The notes under the pieces were generated by a model. The model was given only the letters and a program-made list of their open reading frames with translations. It did not search any database and was not told the origin of the DNA. From Fictibacillus halophilus (GTDB taxonomy: Bacteria; Bacillota; Bacilli; Bacillales; Fictibacillaceae), in contig NZ_JAEACF010000001.1 of assembly GCF_016401385.1 (NCBI RefSeq), forward strand, positions 1,178,001 to 1,242,000: a DNA stretch of 64,000 nt, written 5' to 3'. Positions 63,713-64,000 of the stretch are shown here, in pieces. Each line of letters starts with the position of its first letter. The stretch's first letter is position 1. Made by a program: the position numbers and the translations under genes.

Positions 63713-64000
63713 ATGGGTTTGACTTGGGATCTATTGAACATCATTGGAACGATCGCATTTGCTATTTCAGGTGCTTTAGTTGCAATGGAAGAAGATTATG
63801 ATATTTTAGGCGTCTTTATATTAGGACTGGTCACAGCATTTGGCGGAGGAATATTAAGAAATGTGTTGATCGGTCTCCCCGTAGACACGATTTGGGAGCA
63901 GGGACTTCTATTAAAATCAGCATTAGCATCTATGGGAATCGTATTCTTTATGCCAGAGAGCATGATTCAATTTTCAAAGAGAAGCCTTCACTTTTTTGAT
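63713..64000 (+). CDS. TRIC/UPF0126 family membrane protein, N-terminal part (partial)
   Basis: Ninety-six codons reach the window end. The peptide has LNIIGTIAFAISGALVAMEEDY, LGLVTAFGGGILRNVLIG and three membrane segments. This is the UPF0126 family, with the repeat of the TRIC cation channels. The ATG at 63713 is close to AGAGGAAG; a TTG at 63719 in frame has a better spacing. The rest is outside the window. Confidence 0.9.
   Translation, partial: MGLTWDLLNIIGTIAFAISGALVAMEEDYDILGVFILGLVTAFGGGILRNVLIGLPVDTIWEQGLLLKSALASMGIVFFMPESMIQFSKRSLHFFD

Overview
The window is a chromosomal segment of an endospore-forming member of the Bacillaceae. The evidence is the gene order (cotE-mutS-mutL-miaA-hfq, spoVK-hflX-ynbB-glnR-glnA, lexA-yneA-yneB-ynzC-tkt-sirA-yneF, ccdA-ccdC-yneK, sspP-sspO-citB-sspN-tlp-yneP-yneQ-yneR). 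This follows the B. subtilis cotE-to-yneR interval closely. The many spore genes, strong AAGGAGG-type ribosome binding sites and frequent TTG/GTG starts agree. The genus cannot be fixed from the sequence; a Fictibacillus-like organism is only a guess.

Layout. 0-6 kb: end of cotE, mismatch repair (mutS, mutL), tRNA modification (miaA) and hfq. 6-12.4 kb: a lone tyrosine recombinase, a YhcN-type spore lipoprotein, a YitT-type membrane protein, spoVK, hflX and ynbB. 12.4-14.3 kb: glnRA with two textbook GlnR operators. 14.3-17.3 kb: a small AT-rich accessory island with an integrase remnant, two unrecognised genes and an HsdM-like remnant. 17.3-22.8 kb: the SOS pair lexA/yneAB, ynzC, a HesB-like protein, tkt, sirA with an upstream Spo0A box, and yneF. 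22.8-30.5 kb: mnmH (selU), a BmrCD-type heterodimeric exporter, a VanY-type lipoprotein, and ccdA and ccdC with an MrpB-like gene between them.

30.5-39.7 kb is the most unusual part, a complete selenium locus. It holds tRNA-Sec (UCA anticodon) just upstream of a DUF2621 gene; an operon of selB, a glycosyltransferase and a PhnD/PhnE/PhnC-type ABC importer; a divergent selD whose own catalytic residue is encoded by an in-frame UGA; a short SelW-like (Rdx family) selenoprotein with a CxxU motif; and selA. Conventional gene calling would truncate selD and miss selW. With mnmH 14 kb upstream, selenophosphate has at least two outlets (Sec-tRNA and 2-selenouridine tRNA). The glycosyltransferase, which resembles the GLT1D1/SenB type, suggests a third, a seleno-sugar. 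The importer is a candidate selenium uptake system. The intergenic region before selB carries three DnaA boxes and four TAACAG-type repeats.

39.7-48.5 kb: small acid-soluble spore proteins (sspP, sspO, sspN, tlp), aconitase citB with a CcpC operator in the B. subtilis geometry, an FbpB-like small basic protein, yneP/Q/R, a uracil-DNA-glycosylase-fold protein and an NhaC-type antiporter. 48.9-64 kb: the DEAD-box helicase cshA, a YfcE-type phosphodiesterase, a GNAT acetyltransferase, a double dynamin (dynA), a MurE-like ligase lacking the DNPR motif, patA, an MFS exporter, zwf with a cyclase-family hydrolase, a 3-mercaptopyruvate-type sulfurtransferase, a PHP phosphoesterase and the start of a TRIC/UPF0126 membrane protein.

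Intrinsic terminators separate most units. No rRNA genes, CRISPR arrays or intact insertion sequences were seen.
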